55,862 nucleotides of DNA, from the NCBI GenBank assembly GCA_017940465.1, contig JAGAYN010000002.1, positions 1 to 55,862 of the forward strand, given 5' to 3'. This DNA comes from Bacteroidales bacterium (GTDB lineage: Bacteria; Bacteroidota; Bacteroidia; Bacteroidales; P3). The translations under genes were made by a program, and so were the position numbers. Positions 8,331 through 16,770 of the stretch are shown here, piece by piece. Position 1 is the stretch's first letter. The number at the start of each line of letters is the position of its first letter. The notes under the pieces were generated by a model. That model ran no database searches. It was given only the letters and a program-made list of their open reading frames with translations, and was not told the origin of the DNA.

Positions 8331-9014
8331 TCAGCCGCCGGCGATGGCGAGGGTGGCGATGCTGATGCGGATGCCCGGGACGGAGGCGAGGGCGTGGCAG
8401 CAGCTGGCGAGGGTGGCGCCGGTGGTCACCACGTCGTCCACCAGCAGGATGTGCTTCCCCTCCAGCTGCTCCGGTCGTCGCACGCGGAAGGCGTCCTCCA
8501 CGTTCCGGCCGCGTTCGCTTCTGGCCTGCTGGCTCTGCTTGGCGGTGCGGCGGTGGCGTTTGAGGGCGGAGGTGTTCAGGCTGCGGCCGAAGGTCTGGGC
8601 GATGCCGCGGCAGAGCAGTTCGCTCTGGTTGTAGCCCCGGGCGAGGCGGCGGGTCCAGTGCAGCGGCACCGGCACCAGCACGTCCACCGCATCGAAGCGT
8701 CCCGCCCGCAGGAGTTCCATCCCCAGCTGGCGGCCCATCTCCACGCACAGGTCGCTGCAGCCGTCGAACTTCATGGCGTGCACCAGTTTCTGCACGGTGC
8801 CACCCTGGCGGAAGTGGAGCATGGCGGTGGCGTGGACGAGGTGGGTGCATCCGGCAAGCAGCCGTTCGGCGGGGTTGTCGTCGTGGGAGCCGTAGCGGGT
8901 ATAGGCCAAGTCGGCCAGGCATTCCAGGCACACCTGCCGTTCGCCCTGCACCAGTATGTCGCCGCAGCAGGCGCAGGCCGAGGGGAATAGGGCTTGGAGG
9001 AGGCTTTGGGGCAT
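8331..9014 (-). CDS. ComF family phosphoribosyltransferase-like protein
   Basis: A 227-residue protein starting MPQSLLQALFPSACACCGD. The N-terminal CxxC pairs (CACCGD, then CLEC) form the zinc-binding domain, and the C-terminal ILLVDDVVTTGATL is the type I phosphoribosyltransferase PRPP loop. In naturally competent bacteria ComF helps import and process transforming DNA; elsewhere the role is unclear. The start at 9014 follows queA by two bases, so it is part of the lipoprotein-pssA-queA-comF operon. A much longer upstream frame exists but overlaps queA and is a shadow. Confidence 0.88.
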   Translation of the reverse strand: MPQSLLQALFPSACACCGDILVQGERQVCLECLADLAYTRYGSHDDNPAERLLAGCTHLVHATAMLHFRQGGTVQKLVHAMKFDGCSDLCVEMGRQLGMELLRAGRFDAVDVLVPVPLHWTRRLARGYNQSELLCRGIAQTFGRSLNTSALKRHRRTAKQSQQARSERGRNVEDAFRVRRPEQLEGKHILLVDDVVTTGATLASCCHALASVPGIRISIATLAIAGG

Positions 9015-9016
9015 GG

Positions 9017-10231
9017 TCAGGGGAGGAAAAGGCAGCTGTCGCCGTAGCTGAGGAAGCGGAATCCATGGGCCAGGGCGTAGCGGTAGACTTCGCGCCAGCG
9101 GTCGCCGACGAGGGCGGATACCAGCAGGAGGAGGGTGCTTTTGGGCTGGTGGAAGTTGGTCACCAGGCCGCGGATTACCTTGTATTCGTATCCGGGGGCT
9201 ATCATGAGCTGTGTGGCGCCGGCGAGGCGGTCGGTGCCGTGGCGCTCCATCCAGCGGAGGATGTTGCCGTAGGCGTCGGCGTAGGGGAGGCCCTGGGAGG
9301 GGAGGGTGTAGGGGTCCCACTGGCGGATGTGCATCCCCGGCAGGTCGGGGTCCTGCTGCAGCTGCACGCCGAACCAGTAGAGGCTCTCCAGGGTGCGCAC
9401 GGTGGTGGTGCCGACGGCCACCAGTGGGCGGCCGCTGTGGGCGGCGAGGCGGCGCAGGTTGGAGGCGGTGACGTGGACCGGTTCCACGTGCATCTCGTGT
9501 CCGCCTATGGTGGGGGTGCTGACGGGTTTGAAGGTGCCTGCGCCGACGTGCAGGGTGATGTACTCGGTATCCACGCCCGAGGCCTTGAGCCTCTCGAGCA
9601 CTTCGGGCGTGAAGTGCAGGCCGGCGGTGGGTGCGGCCACGGAGCCGTCGTGTAGGGCGTAGACGGTCTGGTAGCGGTCGGCGTCGCTGGCTTCGGCCTG
9701 GCGGTTCATGTATGGGGGGAGGGGGATGACGCCTGCGGCCTCGATGACTTCGGCAAAGCTGCTTCCACCGTCCCACTGGAAGTCCACTATCCAGGCGTTG
9801 CCCACGGCCTGGCGGCGGGTGGCGGCGAGGGTGTATTCCGCCTGGCGGCTGGTGAAGTGCAGCGTCAGCGGCCCTTCTTTCCACTTCTTGTTGTTGCCGA
9901 TGAGGCAGGTCCACGTGCAGTGTCCGCGCTGTTCAAAGGCTTCGCTGATGGCCATGGCGTGGGGTTCGAGGCAGAAGACCTCTATGGTGGCGCCGGTCTC
10001 CTTGCGGAAGAAGAGGCGGGCATGGATGACGCGTGTGTCGTTGAACACGAGCATGGTGTCCTGCGGCAGGAGCGAGGGCAGGTCGAGGAAGCGGTGTTCG
10101 CCGAGGCTTTCGCCTTGGAGGGCGAGGAGTCGGGAGTGGTCGCGCCGGGCGAGGGGGTAGCGGGCTATGCGGTCGTCCGGCAGGGGGTAGTCGTAGTCCT
10201 CGATGCGGAGGCTTTTGAGGTCACTCAGCAT
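9017..10231 (-). CDS. queA: S-adenosylmethionine:tRNA ribosyltransferase-isomerase
   Basis: A 404-residue enzyme of queuosine synthesis that moves the ribosyl group of S-adenosylmethionine onto 7-aminomethyl-deazaguanine at tRNA position 34. Recognisable stretches: DYDYPLPDDRIARYPL, MLVFNDTRVIHARL, APTAGLHFTPEVL and LVTNFHQPKSTLLLLVSA. It is longer than the about 350-residue E. coli form, in line with a Bacteroidota subtype as I recall it. Its start overlaps the end of pssA by 11 bases. Confidence 0.95.
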   Translation of the reverse strand: MLSDLKSLRIEDYDYPLPDDRIARYPLARRDHSRLLALQGESLGEHRFLDLPSLLPQDTMLVFNDTRVIHARLFFRKETGATIEVFCLEPHAMAISEAFEQRGHCTWTCLIGNNKKWKEGPLTLHFTSRQAEYTLAATRRQAVGNAWIVDFQWDGGSSFAEVIEAAGVIPLPPYMNRQAEASDADRYQTVYALHDGSVAAPTAGLHFTPEVLERLKASGVDTEYITLHVGAGTFKPVSTPTIGGHEMHVEPVHVTASNLRRLAAHSGRPLVAVGTTTVRTLESLYWFGVQLQQDPDLPGMHIRQWDPYTLPSQGLPYADAYGNILRWMERHGTDRLAGATQLMIAPGYEYKVIRGLVTNFHQPKSTLLLLVSALVGDRWREVYRYALAHGFRFLSYGDSCLFLP

Positions 10232-10931
10232 GGCGTCGTCGGGTGATGAGGGAGAGCACGATGTACCACAGGATGATGAGCGAGAGGGCGTACCCGTCGC
10301 GCAGGAGGGCGATGGCCGCTGCGCATCCGATGAGGAACAGGTACTGTATGCTGTTGGCTTTCCAGCCCATATCCTTGAAGTTGAACTTCAGGGAGAACAT
10401 CGGCACCTCGGAGACCATCAGCAGGTCGAACGCCAGAGCCAGCGCACCCAGCCCGATGGCTTCCGCCGCGTGGCCGACGGAGCAGCCCGCAAGGGCCAGC
10501 CCCACCCACGCGAGGGCATTGGCCGGCACCGGCAGGCCGAGGAAGGAGTGGCCTTGGCGTGTGTCGAGGTTGAACTTGGCAAGCCTGTAGGCGGCGAAGG
10601 CCGGCATGAGCACGAAGGGCAGCATCGCCAGCGCCACGGCCCAGGCAGGCAGGAGGTTCCGCAGGGGCTCTTCGATGAGTTTCGCCATGAGGAATGCCGG
10701 AGCCACGCCGGAGGTGACCACGTCGGCCAGCGAGTCGAGCTGCTTGCCCAGTTCCGAGGGCACCTTGAGCAGGCGGGCGGCCAGGCCGTCGAAGAAGTCG
10801 AGGACGATGCCGCCGCAGATCCAGAGGGCGGCAGCGACGACGTCGCCCGTGGCCAGCGAGGCGTAGATGGACTCCACGCCGCAGAGCAGGTTGCCGAGGG
10901 TGATGAGGTTGGGTATCTGTCGTCTGAGCAT
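10221..10931 (-). CDS. pssA: CDP-diacylglycerol--serine O-phosphatidyltransferase
   Basis: A 236-residue integral membrane enzyme making phosphatidylserine, the precursor of phosphatidylethanolamine. The complete CDP-alcohol phosphatidyltransferase signature DG-x2-AR-x8-G-x3-D-x3-D is visible, running from DGLAAR to DSLAD near residues 48-70. Several hydrophobic segments follow. The start MLRRQIPNLITLGNLL shares one base with the stop of the upstream lipoprotein gene (TAATG), so translation is probably coupled. It could act on another alcohol, but the N-terminus favours the serine enzyme. Confidence 0.9.
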   Translation of the reverse strand: MLRRQIPNLITLGNLLCGVESIYASLATGDVVAAALWICGGIVLDFFDGLAARLLKVPSELGKQLDSLADVVTSGVAPAFLMAKLIEEPLRNLLPAWAVALAMLPFVLMPAFAAYRLAKFNLDTRQGHSFLGLPVPANALAWVGLALAGCSVGHAAEAIGLGALALAFDLLMVSEVPMFSLKFNFKDMGWKANSIQYLFLIGCAAAIALLRDGYALSLIILWYIVLSLITRRRHAE

Positions 10932-12757
10932 TACCAGAGTTTCACGATGAGGCGGAACTCGTCGTCGTCCCAGTATTCCATGAACTCGGTGTCCACCATG
11001 GCCTTGCGCTTGTAGTCGTAGTGGTCGTCGATGGAGGCTTTGAGGTTCTTGAGGCAGTTGGCTTTGTCGCCGAGGCGAGCGAAGCAGATGGCGCGGAGGT
11101 AGTTCACGTCGGCGTTCTGGTCGAGGCAGCAGTCGAGGGTGCGGATGGCGGTGGAGGGCTCGTCGTTCATCAGCTGTGCGAAGGCGAGGTTGTAGGTGCA
11201 GGGGTTCTGCTTGAGGGATTTCTGGGCCTCCTGGTAGTTGCCGCGCTTGAGGTTGAGGATGGGGATGTTCACGGCGGCGTCGGAGCTGCCCTGGCGCTGC
11301 GCCTCCTCGAAGTAGTGTTTGGCCAGCGCGTAGTCTTTCTTGGCGAGGTAGAGGAGGCCGGTGTTGTTGAGGATGTCGGGGTTGTGGGGGTTGAGGTCGC
11401 GGGCGACGTTGAGGTAGCGCTCGGCCTCGTCGATGGAGTCGATGTAGAAGGCTATGGCCCCGGCGTTGTTCCAGGCGGCCCATTCAGAGGAGTGGTTCTC
11501 GGTGGCCCACTTGTAGTACTTCATCTTGGTGTCGTAGTTGTAGTTGATGTAGGCGGCGTACATCAGTTCGTCGAACGAGAGTTTGGCGGGGTTGAGCGAC
11601 GCCTGCTTGGCCAGTTCGGGGTCGGTGAGGCGGGCTTCGCTGTAGTAGAGGGCGATCTGGGCGCGGCGCAGGTTGGGGAAGATTTCGGTGTTGAGCTCGG
11701 TGTAGGTCTCGGCCATGTTGCGCAGCATCTGTTCGCGCTTGAGGACGTTCTGCTGGGTTTCGACGATGTTGATGATGGCGTGTTTGTCCTGTATCTCGCT
11801 GGCTTCCACCATGACCACGAAGTGCACCCAGTCCTCGCCGGCGGCGCGGCTGGTGATGATGAGTTTCTTGAGCTGCTGGAACTTGTAGTATTCCACGTCC
11901 TGGGGCTTCACCTTGGCGCGGCGGGCCATCACCTCGAGCACCTCGTCGAGTATCTTGTTGAGCTGTGCCGTGGCCACGTCGGCGCGGTTCTTCGAGACGC
12001 CCACGTTGTGGGTCTCCTCCCCTTCGGGCGAGGCCCAGCCGGTGATGCTGATCTGCTTGGGCAGGCCCTGCTCGAGCATGATGCGCTTGAGCTGCTGGAG
12101 GCTGCCCTGGGCGTCGAACTTCTGGTTCATGGAGAAGTTCCAGTCGAGGGTGGAGGTGCCGTTGAGGAAGTAGATGTCGGCCGTCTCGACCACGCCTTGG
12201 GTCTTGTTGTAGTTGATGGGGGCGATGGAGATGTTGCCCTTGATGTCGACCCACGAGGAGGTGTTGTTCACGCCGTCGGAGATCAGCACGGGGCCGAACT
12301 CGACGCCCTTGTTGTCCAGCACCACCTCTTCGGCGAAGCGGGCGTCCTCGTTGGTCTTCCGGGCCTTGTAGCCGACGGGGTTGAGGACTATGCGTCCGTT
12401 CTCCATGCCGGGTTTGAAATCGAACTGGTCGGTGTAGGTGAAGCGGCCGCCCTTGGCGTAGTTGATCTCCAGTCCGTCGCCTTCCACGCCCTCGCCCTTC
12501 AGGGTCAGGGGCTCCAGCGGCAGCGTGCCGCCCTCCCACGAGAAGACCGGCTGCAGGAACACCGCGCAGCCCTTGGCGAAGTACTTCTCGGGGATGTAGC
12601 CGGTGAAGTTCACCACCACCTTGTCGTCCATCGTGGCCACGGGGTTGGGCACCGCCTGGTAGCGCACCTTGTTGCTTTTCGATTTCATTTTGCTCAGCCC
12701 GCTGCAGCCCGAAAGCAGCACCGCAAAGAGGGTCAGCACAAAAAGGGTTCTTCTCAT
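10931..12757 (-). CDS. Large lipoprotein with OmpA-like and TPR regions
   Basis: A 608-residue protein with a lipoprotein signal peptide ending LLSGC (Cys18). The middle (about residues 190-270) contains ADIYFLNGTSTLDWN and ITGWASPEGEETHNVGVSKNRA, the pattern of an OmpA-like peptidoglycan-binding domain. The C-terminal third has TPR-type helices (EWAAWNNAGAIAFYIDSID, NPDILNNTGLLYLAKKDY). It is likely anchored in the outer membrane and touches the cell wall. It heads the operon with pssA, queA and comF; a TATATTTG promoter lies about 85 bases upstream. Exact function unknown. Confidence 0.8.
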   Translation of the reverse strand: MRRTLFVLTLFAVLLSGCSGLSKMKSKSNKVRYQAVPNPVATMDDKVVVNFTGYIPEKYFAKGCAVFLQPVFSWEGGTLPLEPLTLKGEGVEGDGLEINYAKGGRFTYTDQFDFKPGMENGRIVLNPVGYKARKTNEDARFAEEVVLDNKGVEFGPVLISDGVNNTSSWVDIKGNISIAPINYNKTQGVVETADIYFLNGTSTLDWNFSMNQKFDAQGSLQQLKRIMLEQGLPKQISITGWASPEGEETHNVGVSKNRADVATAQLNKILDEVLEVMARRAKVKPQDVEYYKFQQLKKLIITSRAAGEDWVHFVVMVEASEIQDKHAIINIVETQQNVLKREQMLRNMAETYTELNTEIFPNLRRAQIALYYSEARLTDPELAKQASLNPAKLSFDELMYAAYINYNYDTKMKYYKWATENHSSEWAAWNNAGAIAFYIDSIDEAERYLNVARDLNPHNPDILNNTGLLYLAKKDYALAKHYFEEAQRQGSSDAAVNIPILNLKRGNYQEAQKSLKQNPCTYNLAFAQLMNDEPSTAIRTLDCCLDQNADVNYLRAICFARLGDKANCLKNLKASIDDHYDYKRKAMVDTEFMEYWDDDEFRLIVKLW

Positions 12758-12812
12758 TGTATCGTGTTCTTTTGTTTATCTAACTGTATGTCAATCGTAT
12801 ATACTCCCACTC

Positions 12813-12830
12813 CCCCCTCCTGGGAGGGGG
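12813..12830. repeat. GC hairpin in the lipoprotein leader
   Basis: CCCCCTCC at 12813-12820 is complementary to GGAGGGGG at 12823-12830 with a two-base gap. It lies between the promoter (12843-12850) and the ATG at 12757, hence in the predicted 5' leader of the minus-strand lipoprotein operon. Confidence 0.6.
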
Positions 12831-12842
12831 TGGTTCAACCTG

Positions 12843-12850
12843 CAAATATA
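12843..12850 (-). promoter_or_regulatory. -7 element TATATTTG for the lipoprotein-pssA-queA-comF operon
   Basis: The minus strand reads GTGTATATTTGCA here, a perfect TAnnTTTG. No good -33 TTTG is visible at the expected distance. Confidence 0.55.
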
Positions 12851-12939
12851 CACTTTTTTTTCCTATCGCAGCGATTTTTTTCTCCGATGGATGTCAAGTT
12901 GTTGTGGAACAGCATGTTGGGCAAAATCGGTGTTGGGTC

Positions 12940-13060
12940 GGACTTGACTCGGAGTTGACACGGAGTTGACACGGAGTTGTCTCGGACTTGGTCTGAAAGG
13001 GGGCTTCAGGGGGGCCGTGGGGTGGGCGGAACCGACCCGGAGCAGCGTCGGACCAATCAT
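12940..13060. repeat. 11-bp tandem repeat array A and flanking repeat
   Basis: Five consecutive 11-mers (12940-12994) of the form GGAGTTGACAC with variants. The flank (GTCTGAAAGGGGG, then GGGCGGAACC) matches, in reverse complement, the flank of the array at 19590. The copies face in opposite directions and bracket the eight-gene minus-strand operon. The 338-base gap 12758-13095 holds this, the promoter and the hairpin, and no gene. Confidence 0.85.
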
Positions 13061-13095
13061 GATGCCGTCACGGGCCATCCCCCTGAAAGGGTGGT

Positions 13096-13887
13096 TCACA
13101 GCGCGAAGAGTTCCCTGGCGCTCGCCGTCGTCGCCTCGGCCACCTCCTCCACGCTGATGCCCTTCAGCTCGGCCACCTTGGCGGCCACCAGCGGCAGGTA
13201 GGCGCTCTCGTTGCGTTTCCCCCGGTGGGGGACGGGGGAGAGGTAGGGGGCGTCGGTCTCGAGCAGGAGGCGCTCGAGCGGCGTCTCGCGCACCACGTCG
13301 GCCATGCCGGCGTTCTTGAACGTCACCACGCCTCCTATTCCGAGGTGGAATCCCATCTCGGTGGCCCGCCGCGCCTCCTGGACGCTTCCGCCGAAGCAGT
13401 GCATCACTCCGCGCCATGCGGGGCGGTTCATCTCGCGCAGGAGGGCGAAGACTTCGTTGTGGGCCTTGCGGATGTGCAGGCATACGGGCAGCCCCAGCTC
13501 CTGCGCCCAGCGGAGTTGCCGCCGCAGGGCCTCGCGCTGTTCGGCCTCGAAGGTGCGGTCCCAATAGAGGTCCATGCCCACTTCGCCCACGGCGATGTAG
13601 GGGCCGGCATCCTCCGGGGACGGACCGGTGCCGAAGAGGAGCGCCTGCACCTGCTGCAGTTCCGCCTCCCAGTCGGCCTTGACCGACGTGGGGTGCAGCC
13701 CCGCCATCTGGCGTGTGCACCCGGGGTGCGCCGCCGCGAACGCCTGCTGGCGCGGACGGATGGCGCTGTCGATGTCGGGCAGCAGCAGGGTCTCCACGCC
13801 GGCTTCGCGGGCCCGTTGCAGGGCTGCCTCGCGGTCGGCGTCGAACGCTTCGTCGTAAAGGTGGGTGTGGGTGTCGATAAAGGTCAT
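13096..13887 (-). CDS. tatD: TatD family metal-dependent hydrolase
   Basis: A 263-residue TIM-barrel protein. Metal ligands are visible in FIDTHTHLYD (HxH at residues 7-9), GEVGMDLYW (Glu), CLHIRKAHNE (His), MHCFGG (His) and LETDAPYLSP (Asp). TatD proteins are metal-dependent DNases of the cytoplasm. The ATG at 13887 overlaps the stop of the upstream DUF2520 gene (ATGA), which fixes the start; the longer frame is a shadow. Last gene of the minus-strand operon. Confidence 0.92.
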   Translation of the reverse strand: MTFIDTHTHLYDEAFDADREAALQRAREAGVETLLLPDIDSAIRPRQQAFAAAHPGCTRQMAGLHPTSVKADWEAELQQVQALLFGTGPSPEDAGPYIAVGEVGMDLYWDRTFEAEQREALRRQLRWAQELGLPVCLHIRKAHNEVFALLREMNRPAWRGVMHCFGGSVQEARRATEMGFHLGIGGVVTFKNAGMADVVRETPLERLLLETDAPYLSPVPHRGKRNESAYLPLVAAKVAELKGISVEEVAEATTASARELFAL

Positions 13888-14660
13888 CGCGACTGTATGA
13901 TGTCGGTCATCAGGTTGTAGAGTTCCAGCAGCCTGGGGTCGTCGGCCAGCAGGCGTCGCTGTGCGTCGAGGGTCTTGTTGTCGTGCCGTATGGCCGGCCC
14001 TGTCTGCTGCGGCCACAGGGGTCCGCGCCCGGTTTTGGCGGCGGTGCCCTGGGCCAGGGGCTGCAGCATCCCGAAGTCGAGCCCCTGTCGTTCCATGAGT
14101 TCCTGCGCCAGGGCGTTGATGGCGTTGCCGAAGTTGCTCACCATGACGGCGGCCAGGTGCGCCCAGCGCCGCTGCTGGAAGTCGAGGCGGTGCAGGTGGG
14201 GGGTGAAGCGGCCGAAGAGCTGTCCGATGCGCTCCACGCTCTGTTCCGAGTCGCCCTCGATGCAGAGGGGCAGGCGGCTGTAGTCCATGGCGAAGTCGCG
14301 CACGAAGGACTGCGGCGACCACACCACGCCGTGGTGTTCCGAGATGGGTTTGAGTACCGAAAGGGGTGTGCTGCCCGAGGTGTGGAGCACCAGGGCGTGG
14401 GGCAGGCGCAGGTCGAGCGCCAGGTCATAGAGTGCGTCGTCGTTCACGGCCAGGATGTAGACCGAGGTGTCCTGCTCCAGCAGTTCCATCCGGTCGATGG
14501 GGCGGGCGCCCACGCGTGAGGCCAGGAGGGCGGCGTGGTCGTACTCGCGCGAGAGCACCTGACGCACAACGACACCGGCGCCCTTGAGCGCCAGTGCCAG
14601 GTGGGTGGCCACGTTCCCCGAGCCGATAAAGGTGACGTCGTCAGTACTCGTCTTCTTCAA
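13884..14660 (-). CDS. Rossmann-like and DUF2520 domain protein
   Basis: A protein of about 258 residues with an N-terminal NAD(P)-binding signature VTFIGSGNVATHLALAL and a C-terminal all-helical DUF2520 half (FQQRRWAHLAAVMVSNFGNA). It is related in fold to pyrroline-5-carboxylate and ketopantoate reductases; its substrate is unknown. The start is uncertain. No ATG lies close to the Rossmann strand. A TTG at 14660 gives MKKTSTDDVTFIGSG, while an ATG at 14705 would add 15 residues and overlap the DUF2795 gene by 65 bases. Confidence 0.8.
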   Translation of the reverse strand: MKKTSTDDVTFIGSGNVATHLALALKGAGVVVRQVLSREYDHAALLASRVGARPIDRMELLEQDTSVYILAVNDDALYDLALDLRLPHALVLHTSGSTPLSVLKPISEHHGVVWSPQSFVRDFAMDYSRLPLCIEGDSEQSVERIGQLFGRFTPHLHRLDFQQRRWAHLAAVMVSNFGNAINALAQELMERQGLDFGMLQPLAQGTAAKTGRGPLWPQQTGPAIRHDNKTLDAQRRLLADDPRLLELYNLMTDIIQSR

Positions 14661-14862
14661 AGAAAAAGTCTTCTTTCGTGGGATAGTCGGGCCAGATGTC
14701 CTCAATGCTCTCGTAGGGGTCGCCTTCGTCCTCGATTTCCTGCAGGTTCTCGATGACCTCCATGGGGGCTCCGGTGCGCTGGGCGTAGTCGATGAGCTCG
14801 TCCTTGGTCGCAGGCCAGGGGGCGTCCTCCAGTTTCGATGCTAATTCAAGTGTCCAATACAT
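14641..14862 (-). CDS. DUF2795 domain protein
   Basis: A 73-residue, very acidic protein (MYWTLELASKLEDAPWPATK ... FFFEEDEY). The helical region resembles DUF2795 proteins found in Bacteroidota, often beside metabolic or cofactor genes; function unknown. It lies between the cobalamin adenosyltransferase gene and the DUF2520 gene in the same operon, and its 3' end overlaps the 5' end of the next gene. Confidence 0.7.
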   Translation of the reverse strand: MYWTLELASKLEDAPWPATKDELIDYAQRTGAPMEVIENLQEIEDEGDPYESIEDIWPDYPTKEDFFFEEDEY

Positions 14863-14891
14863 TTTGCTAATACTCTGGTGTCAAATGATGT

Positions 14892-15443
14892 TTACTGTGG
14901 GGGGTTGTATACATCCTCCGTGCCGCCCTGGGCCACGACGGCGTGGCGCCCGAGGACGAAGAGGTAGTCGGAGAGGCGGTTCAGGTAGCGCATCAGCACC
15001 TCGTCCACCTGTGCCTGGCGGCTGAGGGTCACCACGCACCGCTCGGCGCGGCGGCAGACGGTGCGGCAGACGTGGCATTGCGCCCCGGCCAGGGTGCCTC
15101 CGGCTATGACGAAACGCTGCAGCTTGGGCAGTCGGTCGGCGAGTCGGTCGATGCTTTGCTCCAGCCGTGCCACCTCCTCCGGCGGCAGCTGCGGCAGGCG
15201 GGCGTAGAGCTCGGTGTCCTCGGTGGCCAGGAGGGTCTGGAGCGTGAACAGGTTGCGCTGCACCTCCTTCAGCTCCTCATAGCAGCCGTCGGCCTCCCGG
15301 CGCAGCATCTCGGCCAGGAGACCCACGTGGGAATTCAGCTCGTCCACCGTGCCATAGGCTTCCACGCGGCAGTCGTCCTTGCTCACGCGGCTGCCGCCCA
15401 CCAGCGAAGTGGTGCCGTTGTCCCCGGTCTTGGTGTAGATCAT
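14892..15443 (-). CDS. Cob(I)alamin adenosyltransferase, PduO type
   Basis: A 183-residue enzyme that transfers the adenosyl group of ATP to cob(I)alamin, yielding adenosylcobalamin. The N-terminal TKTGDNGTTSLVGG is the ATP-binding loop, RTVCRRAERCVV and YLNRLSDYLFVLGR are the characteristic C-terminal helices. The start MIYTKTGD overlaps the NifU-like gene stop. It implies use of adenosylcobalamin, for example by methylmalonyl-CoA mutase, which is not in the window. Confidence 0.93.
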   Translation of the reverse strand: MIYTKTGDNGTTSLVGGSRVSKDDCRVEAYGTVDELNSHVGLLAEMLRREADGCYEELKEVQRNLFTLQTLLATEDTELYARLPQLPPEEVARLEQSIDRLADRLPKLQRFVIAGGTLAGAQCHVCRTVCRRAERCVVTLSRQAQVDEVLMRYLNRLSDYLFVLGRHAVVAQGGTEDVYNPPQ

Positions 15444-15685
15444 ACGCGCTCGACGCTTTTGACTTCGGGGATGACGCGGCGGATGGACTGCTCAATGCCC
15501 TGCTTGAGGGTCATCATGGCATGCGGACAGGAGCCGCAGTGGCCCTGCAGCCGCACCATGACCACCCCCTCGGCGGTCATGTCCACATACTCCACATCGC
15601 CGCCGTCCTGCTGCAGGTAGGGGCGTATCTGCTGCAACGCATTCTTTACTTTGGCCTCTACAGAGGCTCTCTCTTGTTCGGTCAT
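15440..15685 (-). CDS. NifU C-terminal domain-like iron-sulfur scaffold
   Basis: An 81-residue NifU/Nfu domain on its own. The Fe-S binding CxxC is in GHCGSCPHAMMTLKQGIE, preceded by the typical IRPYLQQDGGDVEYV. Such proteins carry and deliver 4Fe-4S clusters. Its neighbour Mrp, overlapping by four bases, is a P-loop ATPase also implicated in Fe-S transfer, so the pair probably cooperates. Confidence 0.93.
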   Translation of the reverse strand: MTEQERASVEAKVKNALQQIRPYLQQDGGDVEYVDMTAEGVVMVRLQGHCGSCPHAMMTLKQGIEQSIRRVIPEVKSVERV

Positions 15686-16770
15686 ATCTGGGTCAATTTG
15701 CTGATTTCTGCGATGACATTGGCGGCCAGGGCGTCGAAAGCGTCACGTTCGGGGCTGTGGGTGGCCGCGGGGTTGTAGAGGGCCACAGGCTTCCCGCTGT
15801 CGCCACTCTCGGCGATGCTCTGCACCAGGGGCACCTCTCCCAGGAGGGGTATCTGCATCTCGGCCGCCAACCGGGCGCAGCCGCCGTGGCCGAAGATGTA
15901 GTATTTGTGGTCGGGGAGCTCGGCCGGGGTGAAGTATGCCATGTTCTCCACAAAGCCCAGCACCGGGATGTCGATGGCGTCGGCACGGAACATCTGCACA
16001 CCGCGCACCACGTCGGCCAGGGCCACCTGCTGTGGGGTGCTGACGATGATGGCGCCCGTGACGGGGATGGTCTGCGCGAAGGTGAGCTGTATGTCGCCCG
16101 TTCCCGGGGGCATGTCCACCACCATATAGTCCACCTCGCCCCACCAGGTCTCGCCCAGCAGCTGCTTCAGTGCGCCGCTGGCCATGGGTCCGCGCCACAC
16201 GAGGGCCTTGTCGGGGTCTACAAAGAAGCCGATGGACATCAGTTTGATGCCGTATTTCTCCACGGGTAGCATGTAGGTCTTGCCGTCCACTTGGCGGCCT
16301 TGTACCTCTTCGCTGCCGATTCCGAACATGATGGGCAGGGAGGGGCCGTAGATATCGGCGTCCACCAGGGCCACCTTGGCCCCGGTTTTGGCCAGGGAGA
16401 CTGCCAGATTGGCAGCCACGGTGCTCTTGCCGACGCCGCCTTTTCCGGAGGCCACGGCCACGATGTGCTTCACCTGCCGCAGGCCTGCCAGCGCGTCGTC
16501 CCCGGCTTCGGGGGCGCCTTGGGGCGTGGTGGGGGCGGTGCGGGGAGCGAGGCGGACCGACACTTCGGCGGTGCGGTCCACATATTCATGTATGGCATCG
16601 ACGCAGGCGTCGGCCAGCGCCTGCCCGTCGGGGCCGGCGGCGAGGTCGAAACTCACGCGCTGTCCCTCGACGACGATGGCGGAGGCGAGGCCGAGTTCGG
16701 CGACGCTCTTGCCCGTGAGGGTGTCGGTTGCATGGCCCAGGGCCATCTCTATCTGTGTGGTTGTTATCAT
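15682..16770 (-). CDS. Mrp/NBP35 family ATP-binding protein
   Basis: A 362-residue protein. Residues 1-80 form a MIP18/DUF59-type domain, then the deviant Walker A motif SGKGGVGKST begins the SIMIBI ATPase domain, with VDADIYGPSLP and VDMPPGTGD. The family (Mrp/ApbC) binds and transfers Fe-S clusters. Only a single cysteine is seen in the FGHGGCARL region rather than the paired CxxC of many homologues. The start at 16770 (MITTTQIEMALGH) overlaps the upstream thioredoxin gene. Confidence 0.92.
   Translation of the reverse strand: MITTTQIEMALGHATDTLTGKSVAELGLASAIVVEGQRVSFDLAAGPDGQALADACVDAIHEYVDRTAEVSVRLAPRTAPTTPQGAPEAGDDALAGLRQVKHIVAVASGKGGVGKSTVAANLAVSLAKTGAKVALVDADIYGPSLPIMFGIGSEEVQGRQVDGKTYMLPVEKYGIKLMSIGFFVDPDKALVWRGPMASGALKQLLGETWWGEVDYMVVDMPPGTGDIQLTFAQTIPVTGAIIVSTPQQVALADVVRGVQMFRADAIDIPVLGFVENMAYFTPAELPDHKYYIFGHGGCARLAAEMQIPLLGEVPLVQSIAESGDSGKPVALYNPAATHSPERDAFDALAANVIAEISKLTQI

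Noticed and set aside
11021-12958. A 645-codon plus-strand frame opposite the lipoprotein gene
   Set aside because: It is a GC-bias shadow: Val/Gly/Glu/His-rich, without domains, and fully antisense to a gene with a lipoprotein signal and TPRs.
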